A stretch of DNA of 33,125 nt from Gammaproteobacteria bacterium (GCA_021325195.1 JAJPHQ010000113.1:1-33125); one strand, 5' to 3'; numbered from the stretch's first letter, positions 9,613 through 17,987 are shown. Program-made: numbers and translations. Notes: a model not told the origin generated them from the letters alone.

Positions 9613-9761
9613 CGGGATTGACGCACACTTCGCTTACCCTTTGGTCACGATTCCTTCAAAATGGGAACGGGTGCGCATGGAGTTCTCAGGCCCGGGCGCC
9701 CTTGGCTCGTACCGGCAGGGTGTCTGGCCGCACCCCGTCGAAGCCGCTGGACAGGAATCCG

Positions 9762-10445
9762 ATGCCCGCATCCCCCTCATCGACCGCCGGATCCGAATTC
9801 ACCGCACTGACGGCGGATGTGACGGCCTTGTGCACCCCGCTGCTGACGCGCGTGACCGGAACCCATGCGCTGTTGCTCGATGGGGCGAACGGGGAACCGC
9901 CCGCTTCGACCGGGTACGGACGCTGGACGGTGCTGCGGCCCGACCAGGGGGGTGGCTGGTGCGGTGAGTTGCGGCTGGACACCTCTTACCTGCCCTTCGG
10001 TGACGAGGCTTTCTGTGCCTTGCTGGTCCGCTTCGTCGGAAGCGCGGGCATCGCGCCCGAGGACATCGCGGAGGAACTGGCGCGTGTGCTGGCGCCGCAC
10101 GGGCTGCTGCTGGTGGCGGAGTTGCACCCGCATTCGCTGTGGCATCCGCGGCACGCGGAGGGTGCACTCGCCGGCGGTGCGGCGATGGCGCCGCGCCGCT
10201 GGCTGCGCGCGCTCGCGGCGGTCGGCTTGTGCGTGGATCCGGCCGTGCGTTGCGGTGCGCCGTGGCCGCGCGCGGCCGGCGCGGCCGGACTGCCGCGCTG
10301 GCTGGTGCGGCATCTGGGCGGCGCCTATCTCCTGCAGGCGCGCAAGCGCAGCCTCTCCGGCGTGGTCCTGCGCAAGCAGCCGGTCGCGCGGCGCGCGGTC
10401 GAACACGGCACGCTGGTGCCCGGCGCGCATCGGTTGCGCGCATGA
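9762..10445 (+). CDS. Methyltransferase-like protein of the gloB-rnhA cluster, SAM motif degenerate
   Basis: The 227-residue product resembles the Methyltransf_11-type proteins commonly encoded between gloB and rnhA. The segment with [15 protein letters not shown], the [14 protein letters not shown] strand and the HPHSLWHPR stretch matches their C-terminal half. The N-terminal SAM-binding motif I, normally a glycine-rich ExGxGxG, is not recognisable: the corresponding stretch reads LLLDGANG. It may bind SAM poorly or have another role; the physiological substrate of this family is unknown to me. The ATG at 9762 is preferred over an in-frame extension to 9618. Its stop overlaps the rnhA ATG by four bases. 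Confidence 0.7.
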   Translation: MPASPSSTAGSEFTALTADVTALCTPLLTRVTGTHALLLDGANGEPPASTGYGRWTVLRPDQGGGWCGELRLDTSYLPFGDEAFCALLVRFVGSAGIAPEDIAEELARVLAPHGLLLVAELHPHSLWHPRHAEGALAGGAAMAPRRWLRALAAVGLCVDPAVRCGAPWPRAAGAAGLPRWLVRHLGGAYLLQARKRSLSGVVLRKQPVARRAVEHGTLVPGAHRLRA

Positions 10446-10894
10446 GCCGCGAGGGCGAGGTCGAGGCGTTCACCGACGGCGCCTGTCTCGGCAATCCGGG
10501 GCCGGGCGGCTGGGCGGTGTTGCTGCGCTGGCGCGGGGTGGAAAAACTGCTGGCGGGCGGCGAGGCTTCCACCACCAACAACCGGATGGAACTCATGGCC
10601 GCGATCCATGCGCTGGAAGCGTTGAAGCGGCCGAGCGAGGTGACATTGATCACCGACTCGCAGTACGTCCGGCGGGGCATCGAGGAATGGCTGCCGCACT
10701 GGCGCGCCAACGGCTGGCGCACCGCCGGCAGGAAGCCGGTGAAGAACCAGGACCTGTGGCAGCGTTTGTCCGCTGCCGCGGACCGGCATCGGGTACGCTG
10801 GCTGTGGGTGCGCGGCCATTCCGGGCATCCCGAGAACGAGCGTGTGGACCGCGCCGCGCGCGAGCAGGCAGCGAAGATGAGGGCATCGTCTTGA
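10442..10894 (+). CDS. rnhA: RnhA, ribonuclease HI
   Basis: RNase HI cuts the RNA strand of RNA-DNA hybrids, removing R-loops and primer remnants. The 150-residue product has the complete catalytic set D12 ([11 protein letters not shown]), E50 (NNRMELMA), D72 (ITDSQYV), H126 and D136 ([12 protein letters not shown]), and the basic handle around W83-K101. Length is close to the 155 residues of the E. coli enzyme. The ATG overlaps the preceding stop (ATGA), and the rnhA stop itself overlaps the dnaQ start, so all three genes are probably translated as a coupled set. The rnhA-dnaQ pairing joins two genome-maintenance nucleases, but in most bacteria they are divergent or separate and not overlapped like this. 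Confidence 0.97.
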   Translation: MSREGEVEAFTDGACLGNPGPGGWAVLLRWRGVEKLLAGGEASTTNNRMELMAAIHALEALKRPSEVTLITDSQYVRRGIEEWLPHWRANGWRTAGRKPVKNQDLWQRLSAAADRHRVRWLWVRGHSGHPENERVDRAAREQAAKMRASS

Positions 10895-11619
10895 CCCGCA
10901 GGATCGTGCTGGATACCGAAACCACCGGCCTCGAGGTGGGCCGCGATCACCGCGTGATCGAGATCGGCTGCGTGGAACTGGTCGACCGCACACCCAGCGG
11001 ACGCCAGTTCCATCAATACCTCAATCCGGGGCGGCCCAGCGATCCGGGCGCGATCGCGGTGCACGGCATCAGCGACGAATTCCTGCGCGACAAGCCGCGC
11101 TTCGCCGAGATCGTGGACGAGTGGCTGGCCTTCATCGAGGGCGCCGAACTGCTGATCCACAACGCGGCATTCGATGTCTCGTTTCTCGACACCGAACTGA
11201 AACTGGCCGGAGCGCAGTACGGCCGGGTCGGCGACCACGCCGTGATCGTGGATACGCTGGCGCTGGCGCGCGAGAAATATCCGGGCCAGAAAAACACGCT
11301 GGATGCATTGTGCAGGCGGCTGGGCGTGGACAACACCCATCGCGAGCTGCATGGCGCGCTGCTCGACGCCCGTCTGCTGGCCGACGTGTGGCTGGCGATG
11401 ACCGCGGGGCAGGGTGCGCTGGCGCTGGGTGCCGAGGAACCGGCCGCCGCGGCGGCGCGGCCGCGGCCGGCCGCTGCGGACCTCGCGACACGGCCGGTGG
11501 TGCTGCACGCCGACGCCGCCGACATCGAGGCGCATCGCGCGCGGCTGGATGCCATCGACCGGGTCTGTCCCGAGGGCAGCGTGTGGCGGCGCGGAGAAAG
11601 GCCCGACGCGGCTGCCTGA
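10891..11619 (+). CDS. dnaQ: DnaQ, DNA polymerase III epsilon (proofreading) subunit
   Basis: Epsilon is the 3'-5' exonuclease that proofreads for the replicative polymerase. The 242-residue product (E. coli 243) is a DEDDh exonuclease: D8 and E10 in LDTETTG, an Asp in [11 protein letters not shown], and His/Asp in [16 protein letters not shown]. After the catalytic domain, QGALAL follows WLAMTAG, where E. coli has the clamp-binding QTSMAF. The C-terminal tail that contacts the alpha subunit is present. No ATG or GTG is available at the right place; the start is TTG at 10891, overlapping the rnhA TGA as TTGA. A non-ATG start with coupling may keep its level tied to rnhA. It converges with the PP2C gene 43 bases on. 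Confidence 0.95.
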   Translation: MTRRIVLDTETTGLEVGRDHRVIEIGCVELVDRTPSGRQFHQYLNPGRPSDPGAIAVHGISDEFLRDKPRFAEIVDEWLAFIEGAELLIHNAAFDVSFLDTELKLAGAQYGRVGDHAVIVDTLALAREKYPGQKNTLDALCRRLGVDNTHRELHGALLDARLLADVWLAMTAGQGALALGAEEPAAAAARPRPAAADLATRPVVLHADAADIEAHRARLDAIDRVCPEGSVWRRGERPDAAA

Positions 11620-11662
11620 TCCCGGGGTTTCCTCGGTCCCCCGGTCCCGGCTGCCGGTTCCC

Positions 11663-12367
11663 TCACCTCACCCGCAACAGCACCACGGTGATGTTGTCGC
11701 TGCCGCCCGCGTCCAGCGCGGCCAGGATCAGGTGATCCACGCATTCCTGCGCGGCCAGGTCGGTGCGGGACAGCAGCGCCGCGATGCCGCGGTCGTCCAC
11801 TTCCTCGGTCAGCCCATCGCTGCACAGCAGAAACTGCATGCCGTGTTCGATGCGCCCGCGCAGCGGCTCGATCTTCAATTCCCCCGGCGGCGTGATGCCC
11901 AGCGCCTGCGTGACCCGGTTGCGTTGCGGATGGGTGCGCGCCTCGTCGGCGCTGATCGCACCCTGTTCGATCAGTTCCTGCACCACCGAATGGTCATGCG
12001 ACAGCCGTTCGAGATCGCCCCGATGCCACAGGTAGATCCGGCTGTCGCCGATCCAGGCCAGTTCGAATTCGTCCCCGCGGGTCCGCAGCGCGGCCAGCGT
12101 GGTGCCCATCGGCAGCACCCCGGCCTGCCGGTTCGACTGCGCGAGGATGGCCTCGTCGGCACGCCGGATCGCATCGGCCAGGCTGCGCCCGGCGACGATT
12201 TCGGCGACCACGGTGTCGCGCGCGATCGCACTGGCGATCTCGCCGTGTTCGTGACCGCCCATGCCGTCGGCGACCAGCCACAGCCCCAGCTCCGCGTCGG
12301 CCCAGTAGGTGTCCTCGTTGTGCCCGCGTCGCAGGCCGGCGTGGGTGGCGTGTCCGAACTCGATCAT
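11663..12367 (-). CDS. PP2C-family serine/threonine protein phosphatase
   Basis: The 234-residue product is a compact, cytoplasmic, metal-dependent (PPM/PP2C) phosphatase with no transmembrane segment. All metal-binding Asp motifs are visible: D19 in HNED, D34 in VADGMGGH, D184 in LCSDGLTEEV and D224 in GSDNITVV. R14, expected to contact phosphate, lies in GLRRGHNED. The length matches stand-alone Stp/PrpC/PppA-type enzymes, which usually act opposite a Hanks-type kinase. No kinase, FHA or type VI secretion gene is in the window, so its partner is elsewhere. It is the last gene of a leftward run (psd, an unknown gene, this one), 116 bases after the unknown gene. Confidence 0.93.
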   Translation of the reverse strand: MIEFGHATHAGLRRGHNEDTYWADAELGLWLVADGMGGHEHGEIASAIARDTVVAEIVAGRSLADAIRRADEAILAQSNRQAGVLPMGTTLAALRTRGDEFELAWIGDSRIYLWHRGDLERLSHDHSVVQELIEQGAISADEARTHPQRNRVTQALGITPPGELKIEPLRGRIEHGMQFLLCSDGLTEEVDDRGIAALLSRTDLAAQECVDHLILAALDAGGSDNITVVLLRVR

Positions 12368-12483
12368 CGGCCGGCATCCTGTTCAAACGTGCGGGTCGCG
12401 CCAGCGCATCGCGGCGGAGCAGGAACGGCGGGACAGGGTAACACGCAGCGCGCGAGGGCTGGGCGGCGCCGCTGCGACGCCGG

Positions 12484-12936
12484 TCAGGCTTCGCGCCCCG
12501 CGGCGGGCAGGCGGGGCGACATTTCCTTGAGCTCGCGCATCACGCGCAGGGTTTGCCGGTGCAGTTCCGCCAGCTCGGGCAGGCTGGCGTCGCGGGTTTC
12601 GTGAAACACCAGCGCGATCCACAGCGCCATGCCCCGCAACCGCACCTGCAGGTTGTCCGAACGCGCGCGCTCGTAACCCAGATCGATGCCCAGGGTCACC
12701 ACGCCGGTGACGGTGTCGGTCTGTGCGCCGTAGAGTTGCGGGTCTTCCGCCTGGGCGATGTTCGAGCATTCACGGTTGACCAGCTCCGTCAGTTGCTGGC
12801 ACTGCGCCGGCGAGAGCTGGCGGATGCCCTGTTCGATCTCGCCGAGCTGGTGGCGCAGGCGGGCCGCACGGCTCATGGCCGTGACGCGGTTGACGATGCG
12901 TTTGAAGTATTCCCCTGCGAGCTTTTGACGCGGCAT
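12484..12936 (-). CDS. Conserved-looking small protein of unknown function
   Basis: I do not recognise this gene. From the ATG at 12936 the product is 150 residues, mostly helical by composition and without signal peptide or transmembrane helix. A basic N-terminal part (about 1-35) precedes a segment with GEIEQGIRQLSPAQCQQL, then a middle part with VTLGIDLGYERARSDNLQVR and a C-terminal helix rich in Leu, Arg and Glu. GTG at 12972 and ATG at 12876 are alternative starts; none has a good ribosome-binding site. Codon use fits its neighbours, and the competing frame on the other strand has no protein-like character. It lies between psd and the PP2C phosphatase on the same strand, so the three may be co-transcribed. 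Reality of the gene is likely; function is unknown. Confidence 0.7.
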   Translation of the reverse strand: MPRQKLAGEYFKRIVNRVTAMSRAARLRHQLGEIEQGIRQLSPAQCQQLTELVNRECSNIAQAEDPQLYGAQTDTVTGVVTLGIDLGYERARSDNLQVRLRGMALWIALVFHETRDASLPELAELHRQTLRVMRELKEMSPRLPAAGREA

Positions 12937-13023
12937 GATCGAAGCGTGACCGTTTCGGCGAAGGGCGTCCACTTCGTTGACCCCGCATTGTGCCCTGTTC
13001 GGAGTTTGGGGACAAACGCCGGA

Positions 13024-13857
13024 TCAGGGCGTTCCCAGCGCCTGTCCGACCTTCACCGGCCGCCCGGGCAGCACGCCGGGATCGATCCGGCCGGCCGGCA
13101 GCAGCACGATCACGGTCGAGCCCATCTCGAAGCGCGCCATCTCGGCAAACCGCGCCAGCCGGAGACCGCGTCCGCGCCAGTCGCTGCGCACGAGGCGCGC
13201 GGCGTACGGGGGCACCTCGGTGCCGTGCCATACGGTGGCAATGCCGGACACCAGCATCGCGCCCACCAGCGCGACCACGAACGGGCCGTGCCGGCCCTCG
13301 AAATGGCAGATCAGGCGCTCGTTGCGCGCGAACAGACGCGGAACCTGCGCGACCGGATCGGGCGCCACGCTGAATAGCCGGCCCGGCACGTGCACGGTTT
13401 CGGCCAGTTCGCCGTCGAGCGGCATGTGCACGCGATGGTAATCGCGCGGCGACAGATAGATCGTCGCGAAACTGCCGTTCCGGTAGCCCTGCGCGGCGGT
13501 TTCGTCGGCCAGCAATTCCGCGACCGTGTAGCTGCGGCCCTTGGCCTGCAGGATGCGACCGTCGGCGATGCGTCCGGCCTGGCTGATCCGGCCGTCGGCG
13601 GGAGACAGCACGGAGTCCGGATCGGCTTCGGGACGGCGCGCGCCTTCCTTCAGCGCACGGGTGAAGAAGGCATTGAAGCTTGGATACGCGCGCGGATCGG
13701 GTTGTGCCGCTTCGTCCATGTCCACGCCGTATGTGCGTATCACCTGCGTGATCAGGAAATCCTTCCACGGCCGCCAGGTCCAGCGCGTGGCCGCGCGCAC
13801 GATCCGGCTCAGGGTCTTCTGCGGCAGCAGGTATTGCAACAGCACACCGGGACTCAT
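13024..13857 (-). CDS. psd: Psd, phosphatidylserine decarboxylase proenzyme
   Basis: Psd makes phosphatidylethanolamine from phosphatidylserine at the inner membrane. The 277-residue proenzyme cleaves itself within GST, and the new alpha-chain N-terminus becomes a pyruvoyl group. Here the motif is EMGSTVIV with the reactive Ser at residue 247; Met replaces the Leu of the textbook LGST. The other residues of the autocleavage triad are Asp88 (SPADG) and His144 (YHRVHMP). The PSFNAFFTR motif near 59-67 is typical. The ATG at 13857 gives the MSPGVLLQYLLPQ start seen in the family; an extension to 13989 is rejected. It is divergent from prmB and heads the leftward group with the unknown gene and the PP2C gene. 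Confidence 0.95.
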   Translation of the reverse strand: MSPGVLLQYLLPQKTLSRIVRAATRWTWRPWKDFLITQVIRTYGVDMDEAAQPDPRAYPSFNAFFTRALKEGARRPEADPDSVLSPADGRISQAGRIADGRILQAKGRSYTVAELLADETAAQGYRNGSFATIYLSPRDYHRVHMPLDGELAETVHVPGRLFSVAPDPVAQVPRLFARNERLICHFEGRHGPFVVALVGAMLVSGIATVWHGTEVPPYAARLVRSDWRGRGLRLARFAEMARFEMGSTVIVLLPAGRIDPGVLPGRPVKVGQALGTP

Positions 13858-13935
13858 CGCGCGAGTGTAACCGGCGGGAGCGGGCAGGGGCCTGCGTGCA
13901 GGCGACTTTCGTCGGGGGCCGCGAGCCGGCTGCTC

Positions 13936-13941
13936 TATACT
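13936..13941 (+). promoter_or_regulatory. Candidate -10 element (TATACT) of prmB
   Basis: TATACT, one mismatch from consensus, ends 25 bases before the prmB ATG, giving a leader of under 20 bases. The expected -35 region is GC-rich and unconvincing. It lies in the 109-base divergent gap between psd and prmB and would serve the long rightward run. Confidence 0.4.
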
Positions 13942-13966
13942 GCGCGATTCTTCGACCGTCGCCGCC

Positions 13967-14890
13967 ATGACCGCCGAACTCGCCACCATCGTGGACCTGA
14001 TCCGCTACGCGGCCAGCCGCTTCAACGCGGCCGGCCTGACGTTCGGCCACAGTCACGACAACGCGATCGACGAGGCCACGCATCTGGTGTTGTCGAGCCT
14101 GCATCTGCCGCCCGATTTGCCTCCGGCCTACGGCCCGGCGCGGCTGACGGCGGAGGAAAGGTCGAGGGTGCTGGCGCTGATCGAGCGCCGGATCGCAACC
14201 CGCGAGCCGGTGGCGTATCTGGTGGGCGAGGCGTGGTTCGCGGGGATGCCGTTCAAATCCGACAGGCGCGCACTGGTGCCGCGCTCACCGATCGCTGAGC
14301 TGATCGAGGACGACTTCTCGCCCTGGCTGGATGGCCGTGAAGTGCAGCGCGCGCTGGACCTCTGCACCGGATCGGGCTGCATCGGCATCGCGATGGCTGC
14401 GCACAATCCGGGCTGGCGGGTCGATCTGGCCGACATCAGCGAGGACGCGCTGGCGCTGGCGCGGGAAAACATCGTGTTCCACCGGCTCGAGGATCGGGTG
14501 CGCGCAATCCGCTCCGACCTGTTCGAGGCTCTCGCTGACGAGCGCTACGACCTGATCGTGTCCAATCCGCCCTACGTCACCGATGCCGAGTATGCGGCGC
14601 TGCCCGGCGAGTATGCGCACGAGCCGAGGCTGGGTCTCGCCGCGGGCAGGGACGGTCTGGACATCGCGTTGCGGATCCTGGACCGTGCGGCCGAACACCT
14701 GACCGGGGACGGCTTGCTGGTCGTCGAGGTGGGCGAGAGCGAACGCGCCCTGAATGCCCTGCTGCCGGAAGTGCCGTTCGTCTGGCTCGAGTTCGAAGTC
14801 GGACAGATGGGCGTGTTCGCGTTGAAGCGGCAGGATCTGGTCGAGCACGCGGCCGCGATCCACGCCGCGGCCCGGACGCGCCCGCGATGA
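13967..14890 (+). CDS. prmB: PrmB, ribosomal protein uL3 glutamine N5-methyltransferase
   Basis: PrmB methylates a glutamine of 50S protein uL3 using SAM. The 307-residue product has an N-terminal helical domain (about 1-100), the SAM motif DLCTGSGCIG at 131-140, an acidic LADIS after the second strand, and the substrate-glutamine motif NPPY at 200-203. The related release-factor enzyme PrmC shares NPPY; the RRALVPRSPIAELI stretch before motif I, with the longer N-terminal part, favours PrmB. The ATG at 13967 follows a candidate -10. Its stop overlaps the GNAT gene start by four bases (ATGA), so the two are coupled. Confidence 0.92.
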   Translation: MTAELATIVDLIRYAASRFNAAGLTFGHSHDNAIDEATHLVLSSLHLPPDLPPAYGPARLTAEERSRVLALIERRIATREPVAYLVGEAWFAGMPFKSDRRALVPRSPIAELIEDDFSPWLDGREVQRALDLCTGSGCIGIAMAAHNPGWRVDLADISEDALALARENIVFHRLEDRVRAIRSDLFEALADERYDLIVSNPPYVTDAEYAALPGEYAHEPRLGLAAGRDGLDIALRILDRAAEHLTGDGLLVVEVGESERALNALLPEVPFVWLEFEVGQMGVFALKRQDLVEHAAAIHAAARTRPR

Positions 14891-15414
14891 TGGAGTGGGT
14901 GACGCCGCGGCTCCGGCTGGACGCCTTGCGGAAGGAGGACGCCGCCGCGCTGTTCGGCTACCGCAGCGATCCCGCGGTCAGCCGTTACCAGGGCTGGAAA
15001 CCGGCTTCCATCGCGGACGCCGCGCGCTTCATCGAGGCGCAGCGACACGTCGTGCCGGATACGCTCCACACGTGGTGGCAGCGCGCGATCCGCCTGCGCG
15101 ATTCGCGCGAGCTGATCGGCGATTTCGGATTGCACTTCAGCGATGCGGTCACGGTGGAACTGGGCATCAGCCTTGCACCCGCGCACCAGCGCCGCGGTTA
15201 CGCGCGCGAAACGCTCGAAGTCGTGCTGGATTTCGTATTCGGCGGCCTGCACAAGCAGCGCGTGATCGCACGGGTGGCGCCGCGCAACTTCATGTGCATG
15301 CGGCTGCTGGAGGGGCTGGGCATGCACCGCCGCGATGGCCAGGGCGAGGACGTGCTGTTCGAACTTCCGGCACGCGAATGGCTGGCGCCGGCAGACGAAG
15401 CCGGCCGCGGGTAA
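14887..15414 (+). CDS. GNAT-family N-acetyltransferase (RimJ/RimL-like)
   Basis: The 175-residue product fits the Acetyltransf_3 branch of the GNAT fold. TPRLRLDALRKEDAAALF at the start is typical of RimJ/RimL-like proteins. Motif A reads LGISLAPAHQRRGYARETL (about 93-111), with the acetyl-CoA pyrophosphate loop in QRRGYA. ARVAPRNFMCMRLLEGLGM matches the motif-B region. The acceptor could be a ribosomal protein N-terminus, an aminoglycoside-like compound or a small molecule; sequence alone does not decide. Two adjacent ATG codons (14887 and 14890) are possible; the first overlaps the prmB stop. Its position after a ribosomal-protein methyltransferase hints at, but does not prove, a ribosomal substrate. 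Confidence 0.88.
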   Translation: MMEWVTPRLRLDALRKEDAAALFGYRSDPAVSRYQGWKPASIADAARFIEAQRHVVPDTLHTWWQRAIRLRDSRELIGDFGLHFSDAVTVELGISLAPAHQRRGYARETLEVVLDFVFGGLHKQRVIARVAPRNFMCMRLLEGLGMHRRDGQGEDVLFELPAREWLAPADEAGRG

Positions 15415-15435
15415 GCTTGCCCCGTCAGTGTCCGC

Positions 15436-15450
15436 GGAGTGGCCGCCGTG
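15436..15450 (+). promoter_or_regulatory. Ribosome-binding site that selects the aroC GTG start
   Basis: GGAG (15436-15439) lies eight bases before GTG at 15448. The other in-frame GTG (15439) would overlap this GGAG and have no site of its own. The chosen start also gives the family N-terminus beginning MSSNTFGK. Confidence 0.65.
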
Positions 15451-16563
15451 TCCTCCAATACCTTCGGAAAGCTTTTTGCAGTGACGACCTTCGGCGAATC
15501 GCACGGCCCCGCGATCGGCTGCGTGATCGACGGCTGCCCGCCGGGCATCGCGATCGCGCCGGAAGACTTCGCGCACGACCTCGCGCGTCGTGCTACCGGG
15601 AAATCCCGCTACACCTCGCAGCGCCGCGAGGCCGACGAAGTGGAAATCCTCTCCGGTGTGTACGAGGGCAGGACCACCGGCACGCCGATCGCGCTGGTGA
15701 TCCGCAACACCGACGCGCGTTCTAAGGATTACGCCGGGATCGCCGACACCTTCCGGCCCGGCCACGCGGATTACACCTACTGGCAGAAATACGGCATCCG
15801 CGATCCGCGCGGCGGTGGACGTGCATCGGCGCGCGAGACCACCATGCGCGTCGCCGCGGCGGTGATCGCGAAGAAATGGCTGAAGGACAGATTCGGCATC
15901 GAGGTGCACGGCTGGCTGGCGCAACTGGGCGGCATCCGGCCCGACCTGCCCGCGGAGGCCGCGATCGATTTCGCCGTGGTGGAAAGCAACCCGTTCTTCT
16001 GGCCGGTCGCGGCGCAGGTGCCGGAACTGGAGCATTACATCAACGCGCTGCGCAAGGCCGGCGACTCGGTGGGGGCGCGCGTCAACGTGGTCGCGACCGG
16101 CGTGCCGCCCGGCTGGGGCGAGCCGGTGTACGGCAAGCTGGACGCGGAGCTGGCGTCCGCCCTGATGTCGATCAACGCGGTCAAGGGCGTGGAGATCGGT
16201 GCCGGTTTTGCCTCGGTTGCCCAGAACGGCAGCGAGCACCGCGACGAAATGCGTCTGGACGGCTTTACGTCCAATCATGCGGGCGGCATACTGGGTGGAA
16301 TAAGCAGCGGGCAGGAAGTCACGGCGTCGATTGCGCTGAAACCGGCTTCCAGCATCCTCATCCCCGGACGCAGCGTGAATCTCGCCGGCGAAGAGGTGGA
16401 AGTGCGCACCAGGGGCCGTCACGACCCCTGCGTCGGCATCCGCGCCACGCCGATCGCCGAAGCGATGGTGGCGCTGGTGCTGATGGACCAGGCGCTTCGC
16501 CACCGTGCGCAGTGCGGCGACGTGGCCGAGGCAAGGCCGCGCCTTCCCGCCTCGGCGCGCTGA
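15448..16563 (+). CDS. aroC: AroC, chorismate synthase
   Basis: Chorismate synthase converts 5-enolpyruvylshikimate-3-phosphate to chorismate, the branch point to aromatic amino acids, folate and quinones, and needs reduced FMN. The 371-residue product starts [19 protein letters not shown], the family signature. [14 protein letters not shown] (near residue 130) carries the substrate-binding arginines, and [17 protein letters not shown] near 330 is the C-terminal signature. The GTG at 15448 is chosen on ribosome-binding site and family start. It follows the acetyltransferase after 33 bases and precedes asd by 37. Its product is the precursor for tryptophan, made downstream by trpF, trpB and trpA. 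Confidence 0.97.
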   Translation: MSSNTFGKLFAVTTFGESHGPAIGCVIDGCPPGIAIAPEDFAHDLARRATGKSRYTSQRREADEVEILSGVYEGRTTGTPIALVIRNTDARSKDYAGIADTFRPGHADYTYWQKYGIRDPRGGGRASARETTMRVAAAVIAKKWLKDRFGIEVHGWLAQLGGIRPDLPAEAAIDFAVVESNPFFWPVAAQVPELEHYINALRKAGDSVGARVNVVATGVPPGWGEPVYGKLDAELASALMSINAVKGVEIGAGFASVAQNGSEHRDEMRLDGFTSNHAGGILGGISSGQEVTASIALKPASSILIPGRSVNLAGEEVEVRTRGRHDPCVGIRATPIAEAMVALVLMDQALRHRAQCGDVAEARPRLPASAR

Positions 16564-16564
16564 T

Positions 16565-16603
16565 TCACCTCGACACCCCCACTCGAGAGCAGGTGAGCCC
16601 TTG
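16565..16603 (+). promoter_or_regulatory. Stem that can hide the asd ribosome-binding site
   Basis: AGGTGA (16591-16596), a good Shine-Dalgarno four bases before the TTG start at 16601, is the exact complement of TCACCT (16565-16570). The left arm begins two bases after the aroC stop (16561-16563). The pair would close a 20-base loop, and a T-G wobble may extend it. A ribosome ending aroC would cover the left arm and free the site, which suggests translational coupling. The pairing is seen; the role is inferred. Confidence 0.45.
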
Positions 16604-17629
16604 GGCAAGCAGGAGCGTTTCAACGTCGCGATGGTCGGAGCCACCGGTGCGGTGGGTGAATCCTTGCTGTCGATCCTGGAAGAACGCGCGTTCCCGGTTG
16701 GCGAACTCGTGCCGCTGGCCAGCGAGCGCTCGGCGGGCGGCAAGGTGGAATTCGCGGGCCGCGAGGTGCAGGTCCGCGACCTCGCGCAATACGACTTCGC
16801 CGGGATCGACATCGCGTTCTTCTCGGCCGGCGGCCCGGTGAGCCGCCAGCACGCGCCGCGCGCGGCGGCGGCCGGCGCGGTGGTGATCGACAACACTTCG
16901 GAATTCCGTTATGTCGATGACGTGCCGCTGGTAGTCAGCGAGGTCAATCCGCATGCGATCGCCGGCTACACGCGCCGCAACATCATCGCCAATCCCAACT
17001 GCTCGACCATGCAGATGCTGGTGGCGCTGGCGCCGATCCATCGTGCGGTCGGCATCGAGCGCATCAACGTGGCCACGTATCAGTCCGTGTCGGGCGCGGG
17101 GCGTTCGGGCATGGAGGAGCTGGGCCGCCAGACCGCCGAACTCCTCAATTTTCACGAGGTGACGCCGGAGAAGTTCAGCGCCCAGATCGCCTTCAACGTC
17201 ATCCCGCACATCGATGCGTTCCAGGACAACGGCTACACCAGGGAAGAAATGAAAATGGTGTGGGAGACGCGCAAGATCCTGGAAGACGATTCGATTCTGG
17301 TGAACCCCACCTGCGTGCGGGTGCCGGTGTTCTACGGACATTCCGAGGCGGTGCACATCGAGACGCGCGACAAGCTCGACGCCGGCACGGCGCGCGCGCT
17401 GCTGGAGCAGGCCGAGGGCGTGGTGGTGATCGACGAGCGCAGGCCCGGCGGCTATCCGACCCCCGCCGGGCACGCCGCCGGCAAGGACCCGGTCTATGTC
17501 GGCCGGATCCGCGAGGACCTCTCGCATCCCCGCGGGCTGGATCTGTGGATCGTGGCGGACAACATCCGCAAGGGCGCGGCCTTGAACGCCGTGCAGATCG
17601 CGGAAATCCTGATTCGCGAGTATCTTTGA
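16601..17629 (+). CDS. asd: Asd, aspartate-semialdehyde dehydrogenase
   Basis: Asd reduces aspartyl phosphate to aspartate semialdehyde, feeding lysine, diaminopimelate, methionine and threonine synthesis. The 342-residue product has the NADP-binding start NVAMVGATGAVG, the active-site Cys134 in NPNCSTMQM, and the catalytic His247 in VFYGHSEAVH. The short form without the long insert of E. coli Asd resembles the Gram-positive type also found in Pseudomonas as a second copy. No ATG fits: the first is M10 (inside the Rossmann strand). TTG at 16601 has AGGTGA four bases upstream and gives the expected N-terminus, so I take it. The upstream in-frame extension (to 16505) overlaps aroC and is rejected. 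Confidence 0.95.
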   Translation: MGKQERFNVAMVGATGAVGESLLSILEERAFPVGELVPLASERSAGGKVEFAGREVQVRDLAQYDFAGIDIAFFSAGGPVSRQHAPRAAAAGAVVIDNTSEFRYVDDVPLVVSEVNPHAIAGYTRRNIIANPNCSTMQMLVALAPIHRAVGIERINVATYQSVSGAGRSGMEELGRQTAELLNFHEVTPEKFSAQIAFNVIPHIDAFQDNGYTREEMKMVWETRKILEDDSILVNPTCVRVPVFYGHSEAVHIETRDKLDAGTARALLEQAEGVVVIDERRPGGYPTPAGHAAGKDPVYVGRIREDLSHPRGLDLWIVADNIRKGAALNAVQIAEILIREYL

Positions 17630-17660
17630 CGCGATACCCGTTGCGGCAGGAGGAAGAACG

Positions 17661-17987
17661 ATGACAAACAAGCGCGGGATGTCCGCAAGATGGCTCGCGA
17701 TGACGCTCGGACTGGCGGCAGCCGCAGGCGCCGCGCACGCCGCGGATTCGGCCAAGGCCCCGCGCACGGCCGGCTTCCGCGCGCTGTCCGTGCAGGTCAA
17801 GGCGATCGAGGCAAGGATAACGGCCGCGCGCGCGCGCAACGACCAGTTGCACCGGCAGGTCGCCGGCATGGAAAAGCAGGAAGCCGACCGCCAGCAGCAG
17901 TTGCAGCAGCGCGACCGCGAGATCGCCGAACTGCAGAAACAGCTCGAGGCCCTGCAAGCCGCGCATCCGGCTGCCTCGGGCAGGTAG
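17661..17987 (+). CDS. Small exported coiled-coil protein, unknown function
   Basis: I do not recognise a family. The 108-residue product has a signal peptide (basic start, hydrophobic core, AHA-A cleavage near residue 27), then a mature part of about 80 residues. Most of the mature part (about 39-98) is a Gln/Glu/Lys/Arg-rich helix with heptad-like spacing, probably a coiled coil. There is no Cys lipidation site. A strong AGGAGGAAG site precedes the ATG at 17661. It lies 31 bases after asd and 154 before fimV, whose product also has a long periplasmic coiled coil, so an envelope or FimV-associated role is possible but only inferred. Confidence 0.8.
   Translation: MTNKRGMSARWLAMTLGLAAAAGAAHAADSAKAPRTAGFRALSVQVKAIEARITAARARNDQLHRQVAGMEKQEADRQQQLQQRDREIAELQKQLEALQAAHPAASGR

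Noticed and set aside
14572-16896. Long open frame (774 codons) opposite prmB, the acetyltransferase and aroC
   Set aside because: It spans several certain genes and has no recognisable motif.
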